A DNA stretch of 8,262 nucleotides from Flavobacterium psychrophilum (GCA_945861915.1 CAMAWK010000101.1:1-8262), one strand, 5' to 3'. Positions 1 to 6,900 are shown, counted from the stretch's first letter. Program-made: numbers and translations. Notes: generated by a model not told the origin, from the letters alone.

Positions 1-41
1 TAAGAAACAAAAAGCCTTTGGAAAGATAAAAAAACTATAAA

Positions 42-623
42 TTACCCATGAACGGTTTCTGATTTTCCGTAATTAGTAATGAGTTTTCCTTCGAATTCTA
101 GCCATTCTGCCCAGCGTTTGTCAACGTTTACTTTCTCGGAATATTTTCGAGCAAAACCTAAAAAAGTGGTATAATGTCCGGCTTCGCTAATCATTAATTT
201 TCTATAAAATTCGGCTAATTCTTTGTCTTCAATATTTTGGGATAATACTTTAAATCGCTCGCAACTTCTGGCTTCAATCATAGCCGAAAAAAGCAATCTG
301 TCTACAAAAGCATCGTTGCGACTGCCGTCTTTTTTCATAAATTTAAAAAGCTCATTTACATAATGATCTTTGCGTTCTCGACCCAGTTTTAGCCCACGTT
401 CTTTAATAATATTATGAACCATCTGGAAATGCTCTAATTCTTCTTTAGCAATTTCCAGTAAATCGGTTACCAATTCTTCGTGTTCCGAATTATAGGTAAT
501 TATCGTGATAATGTTCGTAGCTGCTTTTTGCTCGCACCAAGCATGATCGGTCAAAATTTCTTCAATATTTGATTCTACAATGTTTACCCATTTTGGGTCG
601 GTAACTAATTTTAATCCTAACAT
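42..623 (-). CDS. miaE: tRNA-(ms2io6A)-hydroxylase, MiaE-like diiron protein
   Basis: A 193-residue protein of the MiaE family. The known enzyme uses a non-haem diiron centre and O2 to hydroxylate the isopentenyl side chain of ms2i6A at position 37 of tRNAs reading UNN codons, in the cytoplasm. The sequence shows the expected ferritin-like four-helix ligand pattern: E31, E62-x-x-H65 (within EELEH), E117 (within EARSCERF) and E147-x-x-H150 (within SEAGHY). The spacing E31/E62 and E117/E147 fits two helix pairs. Length matches the short bacterial MiaE form, and the gene is complete. The ATG is preceded by an A-rich stretch without a Shine-Dalgarno motif, as usual in Bacteroidota, and by a good promoter match. 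It stands alone and diverges from the glycosyltransferase gene. Its presumed upstream enzymes MiaA and MiaB are not in the window. The family assignment is confident; activity on ms2i6A is inferred from the family. Confidence 0.9.
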   Translation of the reverse strand: MLGLKLVTDPKWVNIVESNIEEILTDHAWCEQKAATNIITIITYNSEHEELVTDLLEIAKEELEHFQMVHNIIKERGLKLGRERKDHYVNELFKFMKKDGSRNDAFVDRLLFSAMIEARSCERFKVLSQNIEDKELAEFYRKLMISEAGHYTTFLGFARKYSEKVNVDKRWAEWLEFEGKLITNYGKSETVHG

Positions 624-646
624 TTTGTCTAACTGTAAATGAGTTA

Positions 647-675
647 CAAAAATACAGATTTTATTCCTTGCAAAA
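647..675 (-). promoter_or_regulatory. Predicted promoter of miaE
   Basis: Read on the minus strand, 654-647 is TATTTTTG, an exact match to the Bacteroidetes -7 consensus TAnnTTTG. A TTTTG (675-671) lies 16 bases upstream and can serve as the -33 TTG element, although this spacing is at the short end of the usual range. The -7 box ends 23 bases before the miaE ATG. This is a motif match only; no transcription start is known. Confidence 0.55.
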
Positions 676-701
676 CATTCAGTTTTTAGGATTATTTCCC
701 T

Positions 702-708
702 TATTTTG
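702..708 (+). promoter_or_regulatory. Weak candidate -7 element for the glycosyltransferase gene
   Basis: TATTTTG resembles the Bacteroidetes -7 element TAnnTTTG but is one base short, and no well-placed -33 TTG is visible upstream. It ends 18 bases before the chosen ATG, which would leave a very short leader. It is the best candidate in the short divergent spacer, but the support is weak. Confidence 0.25.
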
Positions 709-726
709 TATCGTAAAAGTATTTCT

Positions 727-1971
727 ATGCACGAGAATCACACTGTTTTAATTATTGGATTTGTTTGGCCAGAACCCAATTCTTCGGCAGCAGGAGGGCG
801 AATGGTACAATTAATTTCTATTTTAAAAGAACAGGGTTTTAATGTTACATTTGCCAGTCCAGCAATGGATAGTGAGTACATGATTGATTTGGAATCGTTG
901 GGTGTTATCAAGAAATCGGTTGCATTGAATTGTTCTAGTTTTGATGTTTTTATAAAAGAACTCAATCCCACAATCGTTTTGTTTGACCGTTTTATGATAG
1001 AAGAACAATTTGGTTGGCGTGTAGCCGAAAACTGCCCTGATGCTTTACGAATATTAGATACCGAAGATTTGCATTGTTTGCGCTTGGCACGACAAAAAGC
1101 GTTCAAAGAAAACCGACCCTTTTCAACAGACGATTTGCTAGTTGAAGATGTTGCTAAAAGAGAAATTGCCAGTATTTTGCGTTGCGACATTTCACTAATA
1201 ATTGCCGAACATGAAATGGAATTACTCAAATCCGTTTTTAAAATCAATGCCGATTTATTGTATTATTTGCCTTTAATATTGGAAACTATTGACGATTCAA
1301 CGATTCAAAAATTACCTTCATTTGAAGATAGAAAGGACTTTGTTTTCATTGGAAACTTCCTTCACGAACCCAACTGGAATGCGGTTCAATATTTGAAAGA
1401 AAACATTTGGCCACTCATCAGAAAACAACTTCCCGAAGCAGTATTAGAAATTTACGGAGCGTATCCTTCTCAAAAGGTTTTGCAATTGCACCAACCCAAA
1501 GAAGGATTTCATGTTTTGGGTCGTGCCGATGATGCCCAAAAAATGGTGAAAAACGCTCGAATTGTTATAGCTCCTTTACGATTTGGCGCAGGTATAAAAG
1601 GAAAATTAGTAGAAGCCATGCTGTGTGGAACGCCGAGTGTAACGACCACAATTGGAGAAGAATCGATGTCTGGCGATTTACCTTGGAATGGTTTTATCGA
1701 AGATAATCCAATAGTTTTTGCCAACAAAGCAATACAATTATATCAAGACAAAACGCTGTGGCAAAAAGCCCAAGAAAACGGTTTTGAAATTATAGAAAAA
1801 CGCTATTTGAAATCCTTGTTTGAAGAGGATTTTGTTAAGCACATTTTAGAAAAACAAACCCATTTAAAACAACATCGTTTAGAAAATTTTATGGGAGCTC
1901 TTTTACAACATCACACTTTGACTAGCACAAAATATATGTCACGTTGGATTGAGGAAAAGAATAAAGTGTAA
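727..1971 (+). CDS. GT4-family glycosyltransferase (GT-B fold)
   Basis: A complete 414-residue protein predicted to transfer a sugar from a nucleotide-activated donor to an unknown acceptor. The N-terminal half begins with a Rossmann strand (VLIIGFVWPEP, residues 7-17) and the SSAAGGR loop (19-25), which is typical of family-4 GT-B enzymes. It also contains DTEDLHCLR (111-119), a motif recurring in this subgroup. The C-terminal donor-binding domain has FVFIGN (205-210), HEPNWNAV (213-220), the hallmark GAGIKGKLVEAMLCGTPSV (287-305) with candidate donor-binding glutamate E296, and a tail helix. No signal peptide or membrane span is seen, so it probably acts at the cytoplasmic face. A longer reading from TTG at 706 would add 7 residues, but that codon falls inside a possible promoter box and the added residues precede the normal N-terminus, so I prefer the ATG. 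No polysaccharide cluster surrounds it, so the pathway (LPS, exopolysaccharide or protein glycosylation) cannot be assigned. Confidence 0.87.
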   Translation: MHENHTVLIIGFVWPEPNSSAAGGRMVQLISILKEQGFNVTFASPAMDSEYMIDLESLGVIKKSVALNCSSFDVFIKELNPTIVLFDRFMIEEQFGWRVAENCPDALRILDTEDLHCLRLARQKAFKENRPFSTDDLLVEDVAKREIASILRCDISLIIAEHEMELLKSVFKINADLLYYLPLILETIDDSTIQKLPSFEDRKDFVFIGNFLHEPNWNAVQYLKENIWPLIRKQLPEAVLEIYGAYPSQKVLQLHQPKEGFHVLGRADDAQKMVKNARIVIAPLRFGAGIKGKLVEAMLCGTPSVTTTIGEESMSGDLPWNGFIEDNPIVFANKAIQLYQDKTLWQKAQENGFEIIEKRYLKSLFEEDFVKHILEKQTHLKQHRLENFMGALLQHHTLTSTKYMSRWIEEKNKV

Positions 1972-1976
1972 CATTT

Positions 1977-3218
1977 TTAATTTCTTGCAATCAACTCCGC
2001 CACCATTCGTCCCGATTTCATAGCGGCGTTTATCGAACCGTTCAATAAATGATCGCCACAAATAAATAAATTGTCGTTGATTTTAATTTCGGAATTCGAC
2101 ACTTCATTGGACACTTTTTCTTGATTGGGCAAGGCATAATTGATGCGATAGGTTTTCAATAGTTTCCAATAATTCACTTGGTTTCCATACCATTGTTTTA
2201 ATTCGGCTTTCATGTTTTCGGATAGAGTTGCATCGTCAATAGCTGGAATTCCGTTGTATGAAATGGAAATTAAAACTTTTCCTTTAGGTGCGTATTCATT
2301 GGAAATATTAGATAGTACAGTCAAATTATTAACCCATTTTTTATCTTTTGAAGCATTCAAAACCACCACCGCTTTTTGAGTGGGAGCGATTGAGGCTTCA
2401 AAATACATGGTGGTTACTTGATGGAAATTTTGTTTCGTTTTCGAAATGTAGTTTCCTGCGAGTCCAATAGCTTCTGTAGCAATGATAATTTTATCTGCTT
2501 CCAAAGTTGTCCCATTTTCGCAAATGATTTTGTTGTTTTCGATTTCGCTAACTTTCACATTGTATTGAATCGAATTTTCAGGAAGCATAGCCACCAATTG
2601 TTTTGGGATTTCTTCCATTCCCAATTCAGGAATAGCTGCATCGCCTTCAGAGAACATTTTCATTACAAAATCGAACATATTGCTGGATGTTTTCAAATCA
2701 TTTTCTAGAAAAATGCCTGAAAAGAATGGTTTGTAAAAACGATTAATCATTTTAGAACTGAAACCATAATTCTTTAGTTGTGAAATAGTATCCGTTTCAG
2801 GTTGTTTGAAAATGGCAGAAATGGTGATTTTGACTAATTTATTTTTCAGAAAAAGGGTATTTATTTTATCTTTCAGGTTACCAACTGGAGCAAATAAAGT
2901 AGCAAAAAGAGCCGTTGGACGCCTGAATGGATCTGCAATTTCGAATTGCCCTCTATCATAAAGCACGGTTGCACCGGGTAAAAATCGTTTGAGATTTAAT
3001 ATGTTGTAATCTAGTAACGCTTTAGTTTCGGGATATTCAGTCAATAAAACCTGAAAACCTCTATCCAAACGAAAACCATCAATGATATCGGTTTTGATTC
3101 GTCCGCCGGCTCGCTCACTTGCTTCTAAAATTTGAACTTTATATCCTTTTTGATGCAAATAAACAGCTGCGGTTAAACCTGAAATTCCTGCGCCAATAAT
3201 CGTGATGGTTGGTTTCAT
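1977..3218 (-). CDS. FAD-dependent oxidoreductase, amine-oxidase/phytoene-desaturase-like
   Basis: A complete 413-residue flavoprotein of the amine oxidase superfamily, which includes phytoene desaturases, protoporphyrinogen oxidases and monoamine oxidases. The N-terminus carries the dinucleotide-binding motif G9-A-G11-I-S-G14 in a beta-alpha-beta unit ending at E32, which would bind the ADP-ribose of FAD. It is followed by the family's ERAGGR segment (35-40) and RLDRGFQ (50-56). The C-terminal FAD-closing motif is LFICGDHLLNGSINAAMKSGR (starting at residue 384), with G388-D389 contacting the flavin ribityl/pyrophosphate by family analogy. There is no signal peptide. The length is somewhat shorter than bacterial CrtI desaturases (about 490-500 residues) and closer to a compact uncharacterised subgroup. 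No carotenoid genes are adjacent, so I would not call it crtI. It starts 48 bp after the tsaB stop and may be co-transcribed with it. The substrate is unknown; the fold and cofactor are confident. Confidence 0.85.
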   Translation of the reverse strand: MKPTITIIGAGISGLTAAVYLHQKGYKVQILEASERAGGRIKTDIIDGFRLDRGFQVLLTEYPETKALLDYNILNLKRFLPGATVLYDRGQFEIADPFRRPTALFATLFAPVGNLKDKINTLFLKNKLVKITISAIFKQPETDTISQLKNYGFSSKMINRFYKPFFSGIFLENDLKTSSNMFDFVMKMFSEGDAAIPELGMEEIPKQLVAMLPENSIQYNVKVSEIENNKIICENGTTLEADKIIIATEAIGLAGNYISKTKQNFHQVTTMYFEASIAPTQKAVVVLNASKDKKWVNNLTVLSNISNEYAPKGKVLISISYNGIPAIDDATLSENMKAELKQWYGNQVNYWKLLKTYRINYALPNQEKVSNEVSNSEIKINDNLFICGDHLLNGSINAAMKSGRMVAELIARN

Positions 3219-3266
3219 TTTTATATTTAATTGACAATGAATAAATGTAAAACTTCTTTGAAAAAT

Positions 3267-3938
3267 CTACGCTTTTTTTGAAACCGTCATCATAAAATCT
3301 TTCAAATACAAAGGTTCAAAGTATGCAACATCAACAAAATCATTACTCTTGAATTTTTCAAAGCTCCATTTACTCATTTCATTTGCCGATGGGAATTTCT
3401 TGTCTTCAAGAAAAATAAAATTATCATTAATTAAAATCGACCTGCATTTTTCAGCACAATCGCCAACAAAATAAAGTGTTTGTTTTAAATGATTAAAAGA
3501 ATTTTCAGTAATTACTTCCGCTTCAACTGCTCTAATTTTTTCAAAATTTGGATTAAAAATTGCACTATACACTTCCATTCTTCGGGCATCGAGCATCGGA
3601 ATAATAAAACCATCAGAAATAGCAACTTGCGATGCCAAAACCTGCAAAGTATCTACTGCAATCAGTGGAATATCTAAAGCAAAACACAAGCCTTTAGCTG
3701 CCGAAACTCCAATTCGCAAACCTGTATACGAACCCGGACCTTGACTCACGGCAATCGCTGATAAATCACTAAAACTAATTTCCGATTCTTGAATGATTTC
3801 TTCTATAAAAACATGCAATCTTTCTGCATGTGAATAACCCTCTTCTGCTATTTCTTTGCAAATGATTGTTTTTCCATCTTTTGATAATGAAACGGAACAA
3901 TTCTTGGTCGCCGTTTCGATGTTGAGAATATAGGACAA
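3267..3938 (-). CDS. tsaB: tRNA threonylcarbamoyladenosine biosynthesis protein TsaB
   Basis: A 223-residue protein of the TsaB (YeaZ) family. TsaB is an inactive ASKHA-fold paralogue of TsaD. It dimerises with TsaD and, with TsaE and TsaC, supports t6A37 formation on tRNAs reading ANN codons in the cytoplasm. The sequence shows the N-terminal strand YILNIETAT (3-11), HAERL (37-41), the diagnostic QGPGSYTGLRIG (66-77) and PMLDARRMEVY (114-124). The start is chosen as TTG at 3938-3936, giving MSYILNIETAT, which fits the usual family N-terminus. The frame stays open to GTG at 3983, but the added 15 residues are hydrophobic and are encoded by an AT-rich repeat. No ATG lies near either position. 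It follows the adaptor gene by 99 bp and precedes the FAD oxidoreductase gene by 48 bp. Identification is confident; the start codon is moderately so. Confidence 0.92.
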   Translation of the reverse strand: MSYILNIETATKNCSVSLSKDGKTIICKEIAEEGYSHAERLHVFIEEIIQESEISFSDLSAIAVSQGPGSYTGLRIGVSAAKGLCFALDIPLIAVDTLQVLASQVAISDGFIIPMLDARRMEVYSAIFNPNFEKIRAVEAEVITENSFNHLKQTLYFVGDCAEKCRSILINDNFIFLEDKKFPSANEMSKWSFEKFKSNDFVDVAYFEPLYLKDFMMTVSKKA

Positions 3939-3950
3939 AATTATTAAAAG

Positions 3951-3981
3951 GTTTAAAAGTTTAAGGTTTAATGAATTAAAC
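3951..3981. repeat. Degenerate GTTTAA short tandem repeat with a near-palindrome
   Basis: GTTTAA occurs at 3951-3956, 3959-3964 and 3966-3971, spaced 8 and 7 bases apart. The last copy forms a near-palindrome with ATTAAAC: arms 3966-3972 and 3975-3981 are perfect 7-base inverted copies around a 2-base centre. It lies in the adaptor-tsaB spacer, just upstream of the preferred tsaB start on the minus strand. It could be a decayed tandem repeat or a weak regulatory site. The arms are too short and AT-rich to be a convincing terminator. Confidence 0.5.
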
Positions 3982-4014
3982 ACTTAAATTTGGTTATTAA
4001 CTAATGAAATCTAC

Positions 4015-4027
4015 TCACTAAGTCACT
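4015..4027. repeat. Short TCACT direct repeat after the adaptor stop codon
   Basis: TCACT at 4015-4019 is repeated at 4023-4027 with an 8-base period, and a related CACTA recurs at 4036-4040 overlapping the stop codon of the adaptor gene. On the minus strand this reads as AGTGACTTAGTGA. With the GTTTAA repeat at 3951-3971 it makes the spacer of about 100 bp unusually repetitive. No function can be assigned, and such short copies could arise by chance. Confidence 0.35.
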
Positions 4028-4037
4028 GTTCTAGACA

Positions 4038-5333
4038 CTATTTTTTCTGTTCTTTTTTTTCGGTTGTGATTTTATCCCCCGAATTCAACTCTTTTGTAAC
4101 AGTTGTATAAGGTCCAGTGATGACCGTATCGCCTTTTTTAAGTCCAGAAATAACTTCAATATTAGTATCGTCTTGAATGCCGGTTTTAATAATTCGTATT
4201 TTGGCTTTATCTCTTACTTTAACAAAAACACACTCCAATTTTTTATCACTTTTCACTGGTTCATTTTCGCTTTCTTCTTCATTAAATTTGTCGGTTTCAT
4301 TTTTCTTAACTGCTGTCGTATCCGATTTTATTACAACTGAACTAATGGGAATAGCCAAAACATTGGCTTTTGTTTTGGTAATAATATCTACAGTGGCAGT
4401 CATTCCTGGTCTGAAAGGTGAATAAGTTGCAGGTTTTCCTTCCACTAATTCTTGGTAAGATTCTTTAAGAATTCGCACTTTTACTTTAAAATTAGTTACT
4501 TGATCTGCTGTTAATGTTGTACTTGCTGAGTTAGAAATACTAGTTACAATGCCTTTAAACTGTTTCTTCAAATAAGCATCTACCTCTACTTTAGCCGCGT
4601 CACCCACTTTAATTTTCACAATATCATTCTCGTTCACATCGACCTCAACCTCCATATTATTCAAATTGGCAACACGAAGAATTTCGGTTCCTGCCATTTG
4701 TTGCGTTCCCAAAACACGCTCTCCTAATTCAACATTCAACATTGAAATTGTTCCGTCTGCAGGGGCATAAATAGTAGTTCTTCCCAGATTATCTTTGGCT
4801 TCACTAACAGTTGCTGAAGCACTTTGAACAGTATAATATGCATTTTGTTTAGTCGCTTTTGCCACTTCAAAACTAGCTATGGCTTTATCCCAATCTAATT
4901 TTGAAATGATTCCTTTATCGAATAAAGTTTTACTTCGTTCATAATTGGCTTTTGCTTCTTTAAATGAAGCTTCAGCTTGGGTTAAACCTGCTTTGGTTCC
5001 TGATAAATTAGAAACCGACCGATTGTAACCTGAAGTGTATAAATCGGGATTTATTTTTACCAATAAATCGCCTTTTTTAACAATTTGTCCTTCTTTTACA
5101 TTCAGTGCAATAATCTCGCCCGAAACCTCCGATGAAATTTTAACTTCTATTTCGGGTTGAATTTTACCCGTAGCCGAGACTGTTTCAATAACTGTTGTGG
5201 CTTTTACTGGAACAATTTCTATTGATTTTCCTTTATCATTTGAGGCAATAATCCCTGTTTTTTTTAATATCAATAAGGCAGCAATACATAAAACGATTGC
5301 TCCAATTATTAAATAAATAGTTTTTTTCGACAT
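4038..5333 (-). CDS. Efflux transporter periplasmic adaptor (HlyD/MacA-type membrane fusion protein)
   Basis: A complete 431-residue adaptor that would bridge an inner-membrane pump to the TolC protein encoded just upstream. Residues 5-23 form an N-terminal membrane anchor after a short SKK start, leaving the rest in the periplasm. The domains in order are: a first lipoyl half (about 55-95, VSGEIIALNVKEGQIVKKGD); an alpha-helical hairpin (about 105-182); a second lipoyl half (185-222, with YAPADGTI at 189-196); a beta-barrel domain (about 225-320, with FRPGMTA at 307-313); and a membrane-proximal domain (about 322-425) ending in GLKKGDTVITGP. A charged segment at 337-366, rich in Glu, Lys, Asp and Asn, interrupts the membrane-proximal domain between SSVV and CVFVKV. 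The ATG is 6 bp after the tolC stop, so the two genes are one transcript. No pump subunit follows; tsaB does. The architecture resembles MacA-type adaptors of ABC exporters, but an RND partner cannot be excluded. Confidence 0.88.
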   Translation of the reverse strand: MSKKTIYLIIGAIVLCIAALLILKKTGIIASNDKGKSIEIVPVKATTVIETVSATGKIQPEIEVKISSEVSGEIIALNVKEGQIVKKGDLLVKINPDLYTSGYNRSVSNLSGTKAGLTQAEASFKEAKANYERSKTLFDKGIISKLDWDKAIASFEVAKATKQNAYYTVQSASATVSEAKDNLGRTTIYAPADGTISMLNVELGERVLGTQQMAGTEILRVANLNNMEVEVDVNENDIVKIKVGDAAKVEVDAYLKKQFKGIVTSISNSASTTLTADQVTNFKVKVRILKESYQELVEGKPATYSPFRPGMTATVDIITKTKANVLAIPISSVVIKSDTTAVKKNETDKFNEEESENEPVKSDKKLECVFVKVRDKAKIRIIKTGIQDDTNIEVISGLKKGDTVITGPYTTVTKELNSGDKITTEKKEQKK

Positions 5334-5339
5334 CTTGTT

Positions 5340-6776
5340 TTAGTTTTTAACGATGGGTATTCCGAAATAGAATTCTAGAATTTTTATTTTAAAAATAGAA
5401 TCATATTTTGTTCTAATTACTTCTGATTGCGCGTTGGATAAAATAGTTTGAGCCTGATTAAAATCGAATGAATTCATCATTCCAACATCGTATTTTTCTT
5501 TTGCATAGCGATATGCCTCTTCCCTAGCCTCGAGAGCAACTATCGAGGATTCATATGCATTCAAAGCTCCTTTGGCATCTGTAAAAGCGGTATATACATT
5601 TTGTTTTAAATTTAATTCTTGCTGTTCGACTGCAATTTTCGATTTTTCTAAACTCACCTTAGAACGTTCAAAATTATTTCGAGCTGCAAAACCATTAAAA
5701 ATTGGAATGGTCAACTGAGCCCCAAAAGTTTGACCTTTGTTATCACTAAATTGGTTAAAGACCGAAGCTGGACCTCCTAATACAGCTGTTGTATTGGGAC
5801 GTAATACATTTTGATTTGTACCATCAACATAACCGATAATAGATGTAGGATCATTAGTGTTGGGCACAAATCCAGTTATAACATCACTATATCCAGCTCT
5901 AGTATTAAAATTGTAAAAACCTACCACACTTGGCTGAAATACCCCTTTGGCAATAGCCAGATTTTTTTCGGCTATTTCAAGATTGGTTCGCGCAATTTTT
6001 AGTTCAGTTCGGTTTTCTTTAGCTTTATCAAAAATGGAATTGGGCGTTTGATTTAAAACAGAATTCGATTCTGGAATTTTAGCTTCATCGGCAACATCAA
6101 AATCATAAAAGTCCTTTAGTTGTAATAATTGAGCCAAACTCAACTTTGAAATCAACAAAGTATTTTCGGCTGAAATCACTTTCTGATTTGTTGAAGCTAC
6201 CGTTGCTTTTACATCCAATAAATCGCCTTTTGGCAAAGTACCCGCATTTACTAATTCTTCTGAACGAAACAATTGCTTTTTGTTTATTGCTAATTGGTCT
6301 TGCTGCACTTTTAGATTTTCTTTATTAAAGAGAACTTGCAGAAAAGCATTCGCGACATTGAGCGCAATATCCTCTTTCATTTTCACTAATTGATATTGGG
6401 CAGCAATAATCGAAAGATTGGCTTTTCGAAGCGTATTTTGGTTTTGTAATCCTTTATAAATATCGATTCCTACTGATGCTCCCGCCGATGTAAACTGGGT
6501 GGTTTGATTGCGTAATAATCCAGTTGTAATATCTTGATTTAAACCAATATTCCAGGAATGAGAAGCATTGGCATTAAAAGTGGGAAGAAAATTACCAATT
6601 GCTCCTTTTTTGTCAATGGCAGAATTTTTGGCGTCCAATTCGATTTCCTTGATGGTTATGTTATTTTGTATTGCATATTTTACACATTCTTCCAATGTCC
6701 AAATTTTAGTTTGTGCCTGAAAACAGTGACTACAAACTAAAAAAAGCACTACCGCTAAACTATTTTTTTTGTACAT
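5340..6776 (-). CDS. TolC-family outer membrane efflux protein
   Basis: A complete 478-residue outer membrane factor predicted to form the trimeric exit duct of a tripartite exporter. Residues 1 to about 21 are a Sec signal peptide: MYKKN, a hydrophobic core and a cleavage site near CFQA/QT. The mature protein begins with the family's WTLEECVKYAIQNN (26-39). Two repeats of helices and beta-barrel strands follow. The first has GNFLPTFNANASHSWN (61-76) and SVGIDIYKG (101-109). The second has GVFQPSVVGFYNF (278-290), FGAQLTIPIFNGF (351-363) and YAKEKYDVGMMNSFDFNQAQ (424-443). Between the second-repeat strands, about 291-350 is a long Asn/Gly/Thr-rich stretch likely to include an extracellular loop. 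Cys15 and Cys18 in the signal region do not form a lipobox, so lipidation is not expected. It is the first gene of a tight pair with the adaptor and has a promoter match upstream. The substrate is unknown. Confidence 0.9.
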   Translation of the reverse strand: MYKKNSLAVVLFLVCSHCFQAQTKIWTLEECVKYAIQNNITIKEIELDAKNSAIDKKGAIGNFLPTFNANASHSWNIGLNQDITTGLLRNQTTQFTSAGASVGIDIYKGLQNQNTLRKANLSIIAAQYQLVKMKEDIALNVANAFLQVLFNKENLKVQQDQLAINKKQLFRSEELVNAGTLPKGDLLDVKATVASTNQKVISAENTLLISKLSLAQLLQLKDFYDFDVADEAKIPESNSVLNQTPNSIFDKAKENRTELKIARTNLEIAEKNLAIAKGVFQPSVVGFYNFNTRAGYSDVITGFVPNTNDPTSIIGYVDGTNQNVLRPNTTAVLGGPASVFNQFSDNKGQTFGAQLTIPIFNGFAARNNFERSKVSLEKSKIAVEQQELNLKQNVYTAFTDAKGALNAYESSIVALEAREEAYRYAKEKYDVGMMNSFDFNQAQTILSNAQSEVIRTKYDSIFKIKILEFYFGIPIVKN

Positions 6777-6807
6777 AAAAACAAATTAATACTGTTTTAA
6801 AGCTATG

Positions 6808-6815
6808 CAAAATTA
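6808..6815 (-). promoter_or_regulatory. Predicted -7 promoter element of the tolC-adaptor operon
   Basis: Read on the minus strand, 6815-6808 is TAATTTTG, an exact match to TAnnTTTG, ending 31 bases before the tolC ATG. That distance fits a short leader. No TTG is found at the expected -33 distance, so only half of the bipartite promoter is visible. Confidence 0.42.
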
Positions 6816-6900
6816 GCTTTTTATATTAAAAATTAGTGCTTAATAAAACGCTTTGTTTTCAAAAATTTAAAACTAACTCATTAGACATTTTTAATTAGAG

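Noticed and set aside
1..41. Left edge of the window
   Set aside because: Nothing is recognisable here beyond AT-rich sequence downstream of miaE; no hairpin or ORF can be supported.
706..726. TTG start adding seven residues to the glycosyltransferase
   Set aside because: The added residues precede the normal Rossmann strand of the family, the TTG overlaps a possible promoter box, and an ATG is available at 727.
738..1247. Open minus-strand frame of 169 codons inside the glycosyltransferase gene
   Set aside because: It is fully antisense to a well-supported gene. Its translation is Ser/Lys/Ile-rich with no recognisable domain, and it has no promoter of its own.
2418..2708. Open plus-strand frame of 96 codons inside the FAD oxidoreductase gene
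   Set aside because: Its Phe-, Ser- and Cys-rich translation is the typical product of reading AT-rich coding DNA backwards, and the opposite strand encodes a clear flavoprotein.
42..3938. Functional link between miaE and tsaB because both concern tRNA position 37
   Set aside because: They act on different tRNA sets, lie in separate transcription units and are divided by two unrelated genes, so proximity is most likely coincidental.
3966..3981. Near-palindrome GTTTAAT-GA-ATTAAAC as a transcription terminator
   Set aside because: The stem would be 7 nearly all A-T pairs with a 2-base loop, too weak and too tight to form a stable hairpin, and no clear U-tract follows it.
4177..4425. Open plus-strand frame of 82 codons with a hydrophobic, Leu/Ser-rich translation
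   Set aside because: It lies antisense to the charged insert of the adaptor; Glu/Lys codons read in reverse give Leu, Phe and Ser, so the apparent membrane protein is an artefact.
6700..6776. Possible lipobox around Cys15 or Cys18 of the TolC protein
   Set aside because: The residues before the cysteines are Val and His rather than Gly, Ala or Ser, and a standard cleavage site before Gln22 follows.
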